Below are positions 49,721 to 61,592 of a stretch of 64,000 bases of DNA, one piece after another (the stretch's first letter is position 1; every line of letters starts with the position of its first letter). A program made the translations under genes and the position numbers. The notes beneath the pieces were generated by a model. The model ran no database searches. It worked only from the letters and a program-made list of their open reading frames with translations, and had not been told where the DNA came from. The DNA is from Chaunax sp. Z400 (taxonomy: Eukaryota; Chordata; Actinopteri; Lophiiformes; Chaunacidae), in contig CM075197.1 of the NCBI GenBank assembly GCA_037577475.1, positions 18,488,650 through 18,552,649 of the forward strand. Reading direction: 5' to 3'.

Positions 49721-51170
49721 CGAAGTGGGCTGCTCTCTTTACTTTACAGAAAAGGGGTTGCTTAAAAGACAGACTTGCTAAGGTGGGGCGGACTGAAAAA
49801 GTGACACATGGAAGAACAGGGATAGATGTGGAGCACAAGGGCAATGATGTCAGAGGTTTTGTTGTGAATTTGGACCAGATCTCTTTAAAGATTCCTGCAA
49901 GAACAATTTGAAAATGACTGATGCTTAATATATTACAAAAACATCGACAATAAGAAAAAGTAATGCGGGGTATGACATACTGAGCAGGAGTTTATCAGAG
50001 GAAGGAGGATGATCACAAGCCAACAATTACACTTAATGACAGTCTGATGTCCTCTGGCCTGCTGGTTGACCCATGACCCCCATTTTAATGAGGGCTGTAA
50101 TAAGGGGCATTACTCTGTCAGTGTGGGGTCTTCGTTGAAGGAGGAGGGCAAGATGAAAGGTACCCACTGAAGTGTGGGCTGCAGGTGGGATGATGGTTTA
50201 AATAGACAATGAGAGACAGGTGCTGAAATCATGCAAAACAGACATAGCAGCGCAGTAGCCAGATAAAAAAAGGCTGCTATGTGTGCACTATAATATATAG
50301 TATATTATAGTTTCAAAAATGCTCTTTACTTCTTCACACACATCGTACATCTTAACTATCAGAAAACATAATCAGCCTAAAAAACACCTCTTCATGACTC
50401 TCAGGTAAATTAACTGCTTTTTTCCCCCAATGTTTCTCTTCTTTCAGTTCTCTCTTGGTGAATGTTAGACTCTCCAAATCCATTCCATTGTCATCCCTGT
50501 GTCACTCTCACGTGTCCTCTCTAAGCTGGAGCTGCTACCTGCTGGCAGACAACACTGCCGTGATCTTCAGAGGGAAAAGAGGAGTGTTGGTGGAGTGGGT
50601 GCAGGCCGTTGTGAGGGGGGTAGGAAAAGAGACGGAATCACCAGATTTGAATAAAGTCAACTTTCCGGCCATCTGGCCAGTGTTTGGGATTAGAGGGGGA
50701 GGCCTTGAAGGCTGGTAGAGCTGGAGTGAGAAAGTGTCAATTTTATTGCTGTGTATGCAATATTTCTTAGCACAAATGGCATTTTAAGACTATAAACTCT
50801 TAACTTTTAGGCATATATAGGTAAAAACAATATCCACGAATCATGATTTTTCCAATTACCAAAATATTTGCAGACACAGAGATCGGGCAGTAAGATTAAC
50901 TACCAGAGGTTCTAATTTTTCAAAGATTTGACCAATAACAAACAACTGCAACTGTAACAATGAGGTTTAGATATCTGAATCAACTCAGTGCACTCAAGAC
51001 TGATGTGTCGATCACAGCACACCCTGAAGTAAATGTAAGTGGAGCTAGAGACATGCATCATGGCCCAGGAAAAGTGGCACATGGGCTGGTGAGAGGAAAT
51101 CACATAATTTGAACTCTGAATAAGGTGACCAAAAGGACATATCCCTGAACCAAGCACTCTAAAATTAAGG
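49721..51170. other. Non-coding stretch, no gene recognised
   Basis: Unique sequence. An acceptor-like tract (TGTTTCTCTTCTTTCAG) ends at about 50448 ahead of an 87-codon opening, 50455-50718, that has no recognisable domain. A 9-bp inverted repeat with a 7-nt loop (ACTATAATA and its complement) lies near 50287-50311. Confidence 0.45.
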
Positions 51171-51400
51171 ACAAAACAATGTGTCAGGCAATGATTGATC
51201 AGTCGAGGGTGTTTTGTCAAAATTCAGTCGTCTTTGCAGCCCCACCTCCAGGCACTTCCTATAATCAAAGGCCATGCCCACCCATGGCTAATTAGACATT
51301 AAGCAAACGTCAAGAGGACCTGATTTAAAGCAGCCACCCTAGACCTGAGCAAAACAAAGGGAGTGGAGTGGGGAAATGGGAGAGATCCAGATCAATATTG
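51171..51400. promoter_or_regulatory. Candidate conserved non-coding element
   Basis: Complex sequence with AATCAAAGG at about 51263 (TCF/LEF-like), GGCTAATTAG at about 51287 (homeodomain-like) and CCACCTCC or CCACCC words nearby. No coding frame. Function is inference. Confidence 0.2.
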
Positions 51401-51575
51401 AGCGGTACTTTTGTTTGCTAAAATGCCAAAGAGGTTGAAATAAATCAGATAGAGGAGGGAGAGAAGGGCCGGCGAAAGCGTTCTCACGACTCCCCGGGCA
51501 CTGAGATCAGGCACACCTGGTCTAACAAAGCCCAGGAAGAAGGGAGGGATGAGCATGCATGTAGGCATGCTACAG

Positions 51576-51596
51576 CCCCCCACCCCACCCCCACCA

Positions 51597-51637
<41 letters not shown>
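51576..51637. repeat. C-rich tract followed by (CA)n microsatellite
   Basis: A CCCCACCCC-type run at about 51576-51597 passes into about 19 perfect CA units ending at 51637. The Cys-Val and Gly-rich ORFs at 51392-51634 and 51484-51672 (minus) are translations of it. Confidence 0.95.
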
Positions 51638-51639
<2 letters not shown>

Positions 51640-52550
51640 ATGTGACTTCTTCTGGTGTAAGCTCATATACAAGTAAGGAGATTTATAACCACTTTCTTTT
51701 TTAGACCATCTGCAGGCTCATCCTACAACAATTCAAAATTAGGGAGACACTGAAAGCCCACTGGAGAAGATCACTGAGGATTTATATGTTTTGAGACTCT
51801 CTTGTGAAGACTGAGTAAGGAACAATAAAAAAAAAAAATATTGCCATCCAGTGAAACTTTACATGCCAGTTGAGAAAATGTGCCTCCCTTGTTCAGAAAG
51901 AAACACACCAACACACCGTTCTCTATGAAGACTAAAGGAAAAACAATAATATTTTGTTTCATGGGACAGAGAATGCATGCGTGAGTATGTACTGAATGTA
52001 AGAGATGAGAAAATATGAAGTGAGGTAACTCTGAGTTGTGAAGGATATTGTCTATTCAATTTATTAGCCACTGAGCTGTGGACACATCATGAGGAAATTT
52101 CAGCAAGCAAATACCTTTTTTCATGCTCAAACCATATTTGATCAATAAAATAAGACAAGAATATAAAGTACAATGAATCCAGAGTCTTTTTCACGTGGAA
52201 ATGTAGCTTTCGACAAAGCTGATGTTGTATTTCGACATCATGACACAGTGCAGGGAGGGCATCACTCTCTTAATCATCGACAGGACACACCTTATTACTA
52301 TATGCGCAATTCTACTCCGCTTTCCTCCAGTCCAACTGACTCGACTCACGATGCTGACAGCGACGATCTCATCATGAGCTGCCTGTCCTGTAGGTTGTCC
52401 GTCACTTCGAGACTAACAGAGCGATCACTCTCTAGAGTTACAGTGTTTCCTGTCTGATGAAAATACTTTACATCACCCCCACCCCCACCCATCCCTCGCT
52501 CTGCAGCATCTGTGGCGTGGCTCCCCCTGTAAATCATACTGTCACTTCTC
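51638..52550. other. Non-coding stretch
   Basis: Unique sequence with a short A-run at about 51829. Small unrecognised openings only. A minus-strand opening of 122 codons at 52346-52714 spans into the next block and is unrecognised. Confidence 0.45.
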
Positions 52551-52730
52551 ACACTCAGCACCTCTGGAGCATGAGCACCCGAGCTGGTTTCAATTTGAGC
52601 CCTGCGCAAAGTTAATAAGTTTGAGATAAATTCAGCTCGCCTGGCTGGAGCTGATTTGGAGTGGTGTACGCTTTCGCCCCCCTGATTAGCCCTGGTCCTA
52701 AACTTCATTGGCAAAGCACAAAGAAAGAGT
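52551..52730. promoter_or_regulatory. Candidate conserved non-coding element
   Basis: Complex G+C-moderate sequence with CTGATTAGCC at about 52681 (homeodomain-like) and GTTAATAAG at about 52610. It lies inside a 122-codon minus-strand opening without recognised domains or splice borders. Whether the openness reflects coding or composition cannot be told from one sequence. Confidence 0.18.
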
Positions 52731-52864
52731 CTGTCTCACCCTGACCCCTAATGCAGTGTGACCTCATGCAGAGAAGCCTGTTATCATTGCTATTTAGGGA
52801 GTTCAGGTTACAGGTGAGTCAGGTACTAAAAAGATAATACTGACACAAGCTGACTGCTTGCCAT

Positions 52865-52889
52865 GGGGGGGGGGGGGGGGGGGGGGGGG
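52865..52889. repeat. G25 homopolymer
   Basis: Twenty-five consecutive G bases. The tract can form G-quadruplexes and is likely length-unstable. The true length is uncertain on most sequencing platforms. Confidence 0.97.
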
Positions 52890-54630
52890 TTCACTTAGGA
52901 ATAAAAATCGAGAACATCCAGTTCCGTGAATCTTCAATTGTATGGCAGAAATCAAGTTGGATGCTATAAGAAATACCAAATTTTATTCATAAAGGTAAGA
53001 TGAAGCGGACAAGTCAGCTTTGTACCAGAAGTGAAATTATTCATAGCAATTCAGAGTGGTTTGCCTCACATAAGTGCCCGTGTCATTTAGTAAAATAAAC
53101 TTCACATCGAGCTAATATTCATCCGTGGTAACCTTTGGCAACTGGCGTGATGCTGGTAAGCCATCATTAACCAGCTGGAAGTGACTAGACCTCTTTCTGC
53201 TTCCCACCACATGATTGGAGACTACCCCCAGTAACCTAATGCAGGGGCCAATTATAGATAATTTAAGACTTAAGCAATTTGGACAGATTTCTGGAAATTA
53301 CTGTAGAGGTCTTGTTGCTGTCACTGATCACAAATGAGAGTGGGATATTTTGACAGGTTTTTACCACAAACCAGTTCTCAGATACGCAAAGGCAGAGGTT
53401 ACATGCTGCCTAATATCCAAGTGTTGATTGGGGCTAAAGTCAGGGGGTTAAGCGAGGTGTAGTTAGCTGGGTTCTGAATTACCAAAGAGAAGGTGGAGCA
53501 AAACAACAGGCCTCCAACCCACCTGTCCAACAATTACCATTAAATAAACACGATGGTCGGTCGGCTGCATGCACACGCATAAGATAAATTGACGTAGGTG
53601 GTCGGACTTCCCCAATTAGGCAATCTGAATGGAGACGGACTGAAAATGTCCAGTTTGAGCTAAATACAATTAGACCCTCAAGCAATGACCACTACAGAGT
53701 CCACTGCTAGTACCTTCATTAATTTTAACTGTATGTCATGTATGTATGTCTGTATGTATGTCTGTTAAATGGTTCAGCTTGAACAATGGACAAAAAGATA
53801 AAGATGCCATTTTCTGTCTATACTCCTGTTCCTGTTACTGTAGCAATTTTTCAGGCTTTGTTTTGCCATGCTATTCAATACAATTCAAGTGTAGCTCTAT
53901 AAGACACAAATCATTCCTTCTGAAGCCGAGCCATTTCCACTGCTGTCTTTGGCCCCTGATAATAAGTGGATGCACCCATGTTTGCAGCCCGTCTCTCTGT
54001 GTTTGCCCACAATGGTCAGACAGGAAGCTGGCCAGACTGCCTTCAGCGTGAGCCAGTGCTAAATCCTTTCGGCTAGGTGTGAGGAAGACTTGGTGACATC
54101 ACTGTTATGGGATAGTCTCCTGACGAAGGCGAGAAGGAGGAGACGGGCTGTGAATCTATTTCTGGCTGTGCTTATATACACAGCACCCTAACTATGAGAC
54201 ACTACTGTTCAGCTGGAGTATTTTTAAAAGGTATTGAATTGATAGGAGAGAAAATCTGACTTATACAGAGACCTACATATCTTATGAGTAGATTCATCAA
54301 AATAACATAGGTGTAGGTTTAGTGGATTGTCCAAACCCATCAAAAATTGGCTTTTGAGAAAAAGGATGTCACTTTTGAAGATGAATCATCTTGAAGTTAT
54401 CTGCCACTGGTTTTCGTAAAGCCATCCAGCCATTAGCTAAACCAGGTCTAATCCTATGGTCATCCTGCTACTAGCCCCTGTTGTGTAGCAGGGACTAACT
54501 GTTCTATGTACCAGAGAATATCTAAAAAAACATTCATGGTTAATTACAACTAAGATGGTCATTTATTCAGGTCATGGAATTACAGTATTTGTGTGAATGT
54601 GCATACATATGACTGCATGCAATTGTGTGT
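52890..54630. other. Non-coding stretch
   Basis: Unique sequence with a short imperfect GTAT/GTCT tetranucleotide run at 53731-53764. Openings at 53479-53685 (minus) and 53746-54051 are unrecognised. Confidence 0.5.
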
Positions 54631-54639
54631 GTGGTCTTA

Positions 54640-54950
54640 TTCACATCACACATACATTGCCCCTCCCCACTGCTGGGCCGCTACCACTTCACCCAGAGAC
54701 ACAATTAAGAGCCCTGGCCGGAAAGCAGGCCTGAGCGGGTGGACGCTGAGACGAGACAGGCTCACCGGGCAGTTCCTTTCCCTCCTCGTCTCTGAAGGCT
54801 CCTTGGCAAGACGCAGACGGCCCAAGATGTCAGGGCAAAGCAAAAGCGCAATCTGTCTCAACACAGTTGGCTGACTGAGGGACCTGAAGCAATCCCAACA
54901 CGTCGCATCTCTGTGCTTGCTTTGCACTGAGCCATGCATGCTCACACAGA
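54640..54950. promoter_or_regulatory. G+C-rich candidate conserved element
   Basis: The most G+C- and CpG-rich block in this part of the window. It is open on both strands at once (93 codons plus at 54593-54874, 99 codons minus at 54646-54945). Neither reading has a recognisable domain, and double-strand openness usually reflects composition. ACAATTAAGAG at about 54700 is a homeodomain/SOX-like word. An unrecognised coding exon on either strand is not excluded. Confidence 0.22.
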
Positions 54951-57900
54951 GGGAAACAGGAAGGACTGATCAGGCCAGCGTTTCACAGCAGTTAAGGTGG
55001 TCTGCATGTAAAGCTGCTGAACTCATGGGACATGGCCGCTAATAATTTTCTCTGCTGTAGGCCAGCTTTTCTTAAGAGCCAGTGAGAAAAGTGTTCCTCT
55101 CAAAGCCACTGCCAGGAAGTGAGCTACATGGTCACAATGCAGAAACTGAAATCTAAGTAAGGTGAAATATCTTATATCAAGGAAATATTTGTTTTTTTAC
55201 CTGATAACAAATTTCCTTTCAACATGCAGTTTTTACATTAGAGCCTTTTACACGTTTCAAGCTATTTTGCCCTTAATTACCTAAAAAAACGAACTTATAA
55301 TACCTTATAAAGAACTGTGATCAATCTATACCGTTAATTAATATGGAGAGTCTATTTTGTCTATCTTGTTTATTATGAGGACTTTTCAAGTCCAGTTAAA
55401 TTTGTTATCTTTCCACCCTTCTTACATTTTCATTGTTGCCTCACTTTAATTTATCTTTGCACAATAATCTCTTTTCTAGTTGTATTTTAGTCAATAATAC
55501 TTATTTTAAGCACAATGTAAATTTTGTATTGGCTTACTGTGCTAAAAATAAGTATATTCCAGGGTATAACCTTATTTCAAGATGATCATAGTAATATTGG
55601 ATTCTAGATTTTGACTATAAGGTAATTGTAAATCTGTGGTGAGACATAAGAGGGTAGTGGGCTCAAAACCCACCTGCAGTATCCTGCCACTCACCCAGTT
55701 TTAGATGGGTAAATTGTGTGCTTTATTTCATCATTTGAAGAAGCAGAAGCTAATGATGACAAGTCTTGAATTAAAAAGAATTAACTTGTTTAGTAGCTTT
55801 GGTTTTAAGATATTTTGCTACGTATTTCAAGAAATTTCTCACTTTTCTAAAGTCTTGATAATTGTTCTTATTTAAAAAAAATCTTCCAAAGTGTGATTAT
55901 TTTACTGCACAGGCAGATAAATTCACTTGCTTGTATTCTGATTTATCCCAAATCAAGTATTTATTATTTCTAATATTTAGGAATCGTAATTTCTTATGTA
56001 TCTGCAGTTCTCTGTCTTTCTCCCTGCTTTTTCTTAATCACTTGGCATTTGGTGTTCAGACCTTTAGTTAAACCACCCACATATTCTGCCATTCTCGTTA
56101 TCCTTCACCAAATACTGTCGAGACGACATCTGGGTGAGGAGTCCCTATACACTTACAGTTTAACTAACCCTTTAAAATATGATGACTTGATGATAAACAA
56201 TCCCCAAATACATTTATTGCATTATACATTAATACTGTATTGTGCACAGATATATGATTGAAAATGATTAAATATTGATATGATTAAATATTCCATATTT
56301 AATCATCAAGAATTTAATCTCTGCTGATTGAATTGTACAATCTAAAAAAACCTATAGTGTTCTATGACATTACCAAATGACCACCAGTGTTCTCTGTCAC
56401 AACAAACTGAGACAAATCACCAGTTAAATGTCTATTCCTTAGTCCCTGGGGTTAAATGACATACTATACTATAGTATATATTATAGCACTATATTTAGGA
56501 CAGTGTCTTGTATTGCCTCTAGCACCACATTAACCTCTGACCTCTAACTAGGTACTAAGCTCTTAGTGGTTTACAGCTGGGACATCTTCTCTGTCAGCTG
56601 AGACTGGACGTCACTTATCTGCTGGACGGTCAGATACTCTGAACACAAATGCAAATAAGTTGAACTGTTGTAACTTTGAATTCTTAAGACAGACTGACCA
56701 TTTACTATTCAAGATGTCTCCTTCCAGTGGTTACCCTCAGAATTCTGATGAGTGCGTGTTACCTCCTGCTCTGCCATCACATAGACGAGAGTGTGGGATT
56801 GCTGCTATCTCTAGGCTGTGTGCTCAGAACAAACAAACAGATTTACTACTTTGAAAGGTAAGTTCTAAGTGAGAGCGTTACATCTCATTGAGTTTTCAAG
56901 GCGACCATCATCAGGCATTTGTGCCTCTCTGATATGAAGTGCCAAGTGATTGTTTAGCCTTAACTTTTGATGTAATGAGCAGGTCACGTTTTTTTGTTCC
57001 AGTCTGTTTCACTGATCATCAAATATCACCTAAATAAAAAGAAAATCTGGAAAAATAAGATTATAAAATGTGAAAAAAATAAAAATTAAAGAATTGAAAG
57101 AAATTCCAACACATGAAAAAATGGGGAATCCAGGAGTTGTAAAATTTCCATTTCCTTATTACCAAGTGTCTAATTGTTTGCTGGTGTTTGACACCATGGT
57201 GACAGGTGTTTGTAATTCCCTTCCTGAAACCCAACAGTAAGTTTATTTAGGTTTTCACAAGCTGACATCCACTGCCCAACACCTACTCTGTCCTATAGAC
57301 CAGGAGGAAGGCTTCATCTCTGTGACTTACATTTCTGTCTGGGAAGCCCAACCAGCCTGAAACACAGCTGAGGTCCTGGATGTAACTCAGCCCCTTGCCT
57401 CTATAACCCAGACTGTAAAATAACACAAATCCTCAAGTAGCTCCTCAGCAGTCATCAAACCCCAAGTGCCTGTTAAAGCTCCCATACTACCCCTCACCTC
57501 CACCATCCCACCATCTTATAAAACCAGGAGCCATAAAACCACCACTGGGCTCATTCTTACTCTCCATGTGTCCCGTGTTGAGACGAATGGACTCTTCATA
57601 CATAAATATGTCATAATGAATATTTTTATGTGATCGCTTCAAATGGGGATTCGTATTAGGCAATTTATTTGCTGAAGATCAGAGGTCAGAGCACAGATGT
57701 TGTAAGTAGATGCTTTGTCTGAGCATGTGTTATTTCCAAGGCAAACAGGAGAAGTAGTGACTGAAGTACAGTATGGGGATATCAAACAGAATATTTTATG
57801 GTGTGACAGTCTAATTGTCACTTGAGCTGAGTGTGGACTGTGCAAAATATCCTAATAATGAAGCAAACAGAAATTGGCTGGATAGTTTTATGACCAGCTT

Positions 57901-60700
57901 CCAGGCTGACACAAGGAAAATAACACCAGTCTGGGTAAGTGTGCAGAGGAGTTGGATGTCAGACCAAAATCCTCACACCACCCTTCTATTCTGTGTTCTC
58001 ACTCCACCCTTTTCTTTGCCACTCACTAAAGCTCCTCTTGGGCTTGACCAAAAGAAACCAACAAAAAAAAACTTGACAGCTGCTGCATCTTTGCTTCGTA
58101 TCAAAAATGACAAAATATTTGACAAGATCAAAAAGCAGCCATGAAGATATGAACATGACATTGTTTTGAGGCAAATCTTTTGACAGAGCCAGGCGCAGTT
58201 TATTCAGAGAGGCTGTCCTTTAAAATATTTTAGAACAATAAAGAATGTTCAATGGCAAGCTAGTAGCCTTGGATTTAATGAATTTGTAATCTTAGAACAA
58301 TGTTTTTCTTAAAAGTCTTATGCAGTGTAACTTAGGCAATCTGTATTTGAAAAGACAAACTGTTAAGCAAAGGAAAAGCTGTTGAGCTTAGCATCTTATG
58401 GAGCTACATGGAAACAATTACTTCCTGGCAAATGCAGATTTGTTGGCAGATCTCTTCCTGAGTGTGTGCATCTGCGTGCATTTGCAAGTGTGCAGTTACA
58501 CTTCAACACAAAGAGAATAATAGCCACTGAAGCGTCACCAGGTTTCATTTGACAAGTGTGCTGTGCATCGGCCAAGCAACATCTGGACGCAAATACAGGA
58601 ACGAGTGCCAAGCACATGCATTACAGCTCAAACCTCTCTGCGTGAGGATGCCTGCAAGGCTGGAAATTAGCTGAGAATGTGGTGTAAAAGTTGCAAAACA
58701 GGAGCGTCTCTTTGTCTGCCACTCCGCTCTGACAAAAATACTGCTCAATAATTCAAATTAAGAAAGCAACAACACATATAATGGTAAATGATGTTTGAGG
58801 GAAAAGAAGGGAGTTGGTGGTAAAAACTGGGCAAATACAAATAAAAACTATTCCCAAAATAAAACTAAGGGTTAGAGTCACTCCAAGGAAGTCCTCATAA
58901 AATAAAGTCCTCTAATGCATAACGTTGTAATAAATATTCCCTTTCAGTGCTTTTACAGGACATATTAACTTCACAAGTGGCTGCTGTGACCGCATCCGTA
59001 CACAACTCCTTATGCAGTTCTTTGTGCTTTTAGGGATTCGAGTGCGCGAGTTAGGTTTAATTCTTGGAATTTGTGGTGATCAAAAAAAAATTGAATTAAC
59101 AATTGCAAAAATGTTGAGAAAAAAAAGAAGAGGACGATTTCAAGAACAGAGATAATGATTATGAAATCAGATAAAATTGATTCAAGTGACCTCAAGGATA
59201 CGTTCAAGAATAAATGTCAAACTAATTTAGCAGCAATACCCATAGATGGTCCATATGTTAAACAAAATTAGAGATGGAGATCGGCAGAAATAAAACATCA
59301 TAAAATCTTCTTCTTTTTATTTTTGGATAAGCCTACATATCTTGGGAAATGTGTGTGGCATGTATTCACTTTCAGATCAATTTCCACACTAGTAGCTTTG
59401 ACAGAGACCTGGCAGAGCAGAATATTCCCTCTGTTTTCAAGTCTTCACCATACCATCTGCAACCAAGCCGAGAAAGCAGTCCTCAGATGAACTCTGACCT
59501 GGTTAGCTGTGCCACTGAAATGTAGAGTGGAGGGCCTCTGTTCTGCATGTTTAATGAGAGGGGCTGACAAATTGAATATAAGTGCCTACTGAGCCAACAG
59601 ACAGGAGGTTGGTGGAGGAGACGTGAGTGGCTTAGATGAAGAAATTAGCTACTGGGGTCTGTTCTCTTTTGGCTTTAAGTAAATATGAGGGGCTGTAATG
59701 TAATTGAGCCGAATTATGTCAACAACAATGATTAGCATTTCCTTTCCTTACTACAAGGAACTTTTAACTGGTTTTGAAACAGTCTCAATCCAGTACTTTA
59801 TTAGTATTATATGTCTATCTATCTAAATAAGAACAAAAAAAGAAAAAAGAATGGTTATTTCTATATTGTAATGCCTAATGCCTGCTATGTGGTTGGATTT
59901 GGAAAATTAAAACAGTTTTGTATGGTTGAGTGTAGTTAATGTATTGAGGTGTCTCAATGCCAGAGGAAAGAAGTGTAGTCTGGTAATAAGGCAGCTGTCT
60001 GTATTGCTAGACAGCAGCATAACATCTGGCTTATAATGTAAAATTTTATGTTGGCCTTGCCACCAAGCTATATCTTACAGTTGGCTTATTATTATTTAGA
60101 CATTACATCACTAGACTAATGTTGGTAGCTGTAGATTTAGCTGAAACAATGAAGCCGGATCTGTTGACTATGAATCTATGAATGACAAAAAAAAACAACA
60201 ATTTTACTTTTTCATCATACAGACATCATTACAGACGCTAATCTTACATAACCACAAATAGACAGATTGCTATGCATCCCTCACACAGCTGTGTTTAAAG
60301 AAAAGCAAAATACTGTAGTCATTAAAATATGCTGCCGTTCTTTCATACAAATGAACATGATAGCCACCATCAAAATCTTGACACAAGGCAGTGGGTGCTG
60401 TTTTATCCACTTGGACTGCCAGAATGAATGACAATTAAAATTCCTTTAGCTGCTTAGTTCTGTAAAATAAATTGTTACTGTCAACAAGTGTTGCAATTAC
60501 ACCTTGTATTTTAAAGAATGAGTATTTATGAGGAAATTACACTTTTTCTTAGTGCTGTAATGATGATTAAGGAGGTGTCAGGTTATCCTTAAAAGTTTGT
60601 TTCTGTTGGATGCTTTGGCATCTCTTAATGTGCCAAGGTTTGCCGTCAATGTAAAAAGCAGCATGCCCTTTAGATAACGAGATAGATGGGGAGGGCATGG
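54951..60700. other. Non-coding stretch, no gene recognised
   Basis: A+T-rich sequence. The interval 55140-55870 repeatedly shows TTTCAAGA- and TTTTAAGATATTT-like words that resemble an old dispersed fish repeat, but no border is clear. Good donor shapes stand alone at about 56860 (AAAG before GTAAGT) and 57933 (TGG before GTAAGT), without a matched acceptor and recognisable exon. The 109-codon opening at 57815-58144 is unrecognised. Confidence 0.5.
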
Positions 60701-60714
60701 GTGTTAAGATTGGT

Positions 60715-61035
60715 GGGTGGTTTCCAACATCATATTCCCAGTAAAATCAAGGACATTATTCTGGATCATTACAGTAAGGCTTCAGGCTAAGACTCACTAC
60801 TGGTTCGGGAGCATCGGAGTAGCATTGTCTTGAGAAAGACATTATAACAGGCGGCACTATGTCAATCATCCTTTTTACCCTTGTGATGAACGTGGCTGTC
60901 AAGTCTACTGAGGTAGAATGTAGGGGCGCTGTAACCAAGAATGGAGTGTGACAGCCCTCAATTCGAGCTTTCATGTATGGCCTAACTGTGGCTACTGCAT
61001 CTGTTCGAGCAGCTGGTGGATACTCCAAGGCCTAG
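60715..61035 (+). pseudogene. Decayed non-LTR retrotransposon reverse transcriptase fragment
   Basis: The frames match the middle of a reverse transcriptase common in fish and invertebrate genomes. Frame 1 reads HHIPSKIKDIILDHYSK (about 60728-60778). After a frameshift, frame 2 reads FRLRLTTGSGASE (60781 on), a stop, then LEKDIITGGTMSIILFTL and VMNVAVKSTEVECRGA, a second stop at 60949-60951, then SIRAFMYGLTVATASV. A further frameshift gives WILQGLERPIT. The AFM-x-x-L position is where the two catalytic aspartates of the palm should be. Here codons 60976-60981 encode Tyr-Gly instead. Known family role: copies element RNA into DNA at the target site. This copy is dead, with two stops, two frameshifts and a lost active site. 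The stop at 60949 fits CGA-to-TGA decay. Confidence 0.8.
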
Positions 61036-61099
61036 AGAGACCCATCACCTGAGGCCCTGGAGAGGAATATCATCATCTAATTGTAGGCTAGGCCTACCC

Positions 61100-61385
61100 A
61101 GAGCAGCCTGAGCGTTGCCGCTCTGTAAGGCACCAGCAACATCCTGCACTTACCAATCATTGGCCTCACAGGAGTTCATGGTTTGGTCTCCTCACCTCTG
61201 CCGGTTATTGGCGACATGAAGTGGACCTGAGCGAGCAGCTGCAATTCCCAGCCATAGTGATATCTATACTGTTTCAACTAGACATAATCATCGTTTGCAC
61301 TAAGCAACTGTTCATATTGAAAGTCACAATGCCCTGGGAAGACAAGATGGACAAGGCCAACGAGAGGAAGCATGCCAAAAACCAG
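61100..61385 (+). pseudogene. Decayed C-terminal region of the same retrotransposon ORF
   Basis: About 60 bp downstream of the reverse transcriptase fragment, one frame reads LPLCKAPATS (zinc-knuckle-like Cys pair) and then HLCRLLAT. After a frameshift, the 61221-61484 opening begins DLSEQLQFP and carries VTMPWEDKMDKANERK at 61323-61370. That arrangement, with an Asp about 15 residues before the TMPWED block and a basic Glu-Arg-Lys helix after it, matches the C-terminal domain that follows the reverse transcriptase in this protein family. I infer it is a restriction-like endonuclease domain. Similarity fades after about 61385. Several hundred codons are missing between the two fragments, so an internal deletion is likely. 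Confidence 0.7.
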
Positions 61386-61464
61386 GTGGGTCTGATCAAC
61401 CTGATGCAACCCTTCATCCAGGCTCCGTATTGGCAATTTGAATGTACTGGCTTGTGTATCCCCT

Positions 61465-61592
61465 GTTACTGGAGAACAATTTAAGATCATTAGTGTCTTG
61501 CCAAAAGGCAGTTTGACACTGTGACTCAGGGTTCGATCCCCAACCCCTTCCGATCAACAGATAACTGCTCTACCCCCTGAGTCACAGCCTCC
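61465..61592 (-). mobile_element. tRNA-like SINE head fragment
   Basis: Read on the minus strand: GACTCAGGGGGTAGAGCAG is A-box-like, GATCGGAAGGGG follows, then a B-box-like GGATCGAACCC, then TGCCTTTTGGCAAGACACT. I recognise this order from a common teleost tRNA-derived SINE, including the GGCAAGACACT segment after the B box. Similarity ends near 61465, so the copy is 3'-truncated or badly decayed. A 13-bp perfect inverted repeat encloses the tRNA-like body. The fragment lies 80 bp after the retrotransposon C-terminal fragment. Confidence 0.62.
61519..61587. repeat. 13-bp perfect inverted repeat around tRNA-like body
   Basis: CTGTGACTCAGGG at 61519-61531 is the exact reverse complement of 61575-61587, enclosing 43 nt. 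The arms would pair like an extended acceptor stem around the D-arm to T-arm region of the tRNA-like sequence. Confidence 0.93.

Noticed and set aside
52346..52714. 122-codon minus-strand ORF
   Set aside because: No recognised domain and no credible splice or promoter context. It is noted as part of a candidate conserved block instead.
55645..55690. tRNA T-arm-like GTGGGCTCAAAACCCAC
   Set aside because: Only 8 of 11 B-box positions match, and there is no A box or cloverleaf upstream. Probably chance.
57815..58144. 109-codon plus-strand ORF with an internal TGG/GTAAGT donor
   Set aside because: No acceptor or recognisable peptide, and it ends in a low-complexity Lys-rich tail.
60756..61028. 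90-codon minus-strand ORF
   Set aside because: It is the antisense shadow of the decayed reverse transcriptase on the plus strand.
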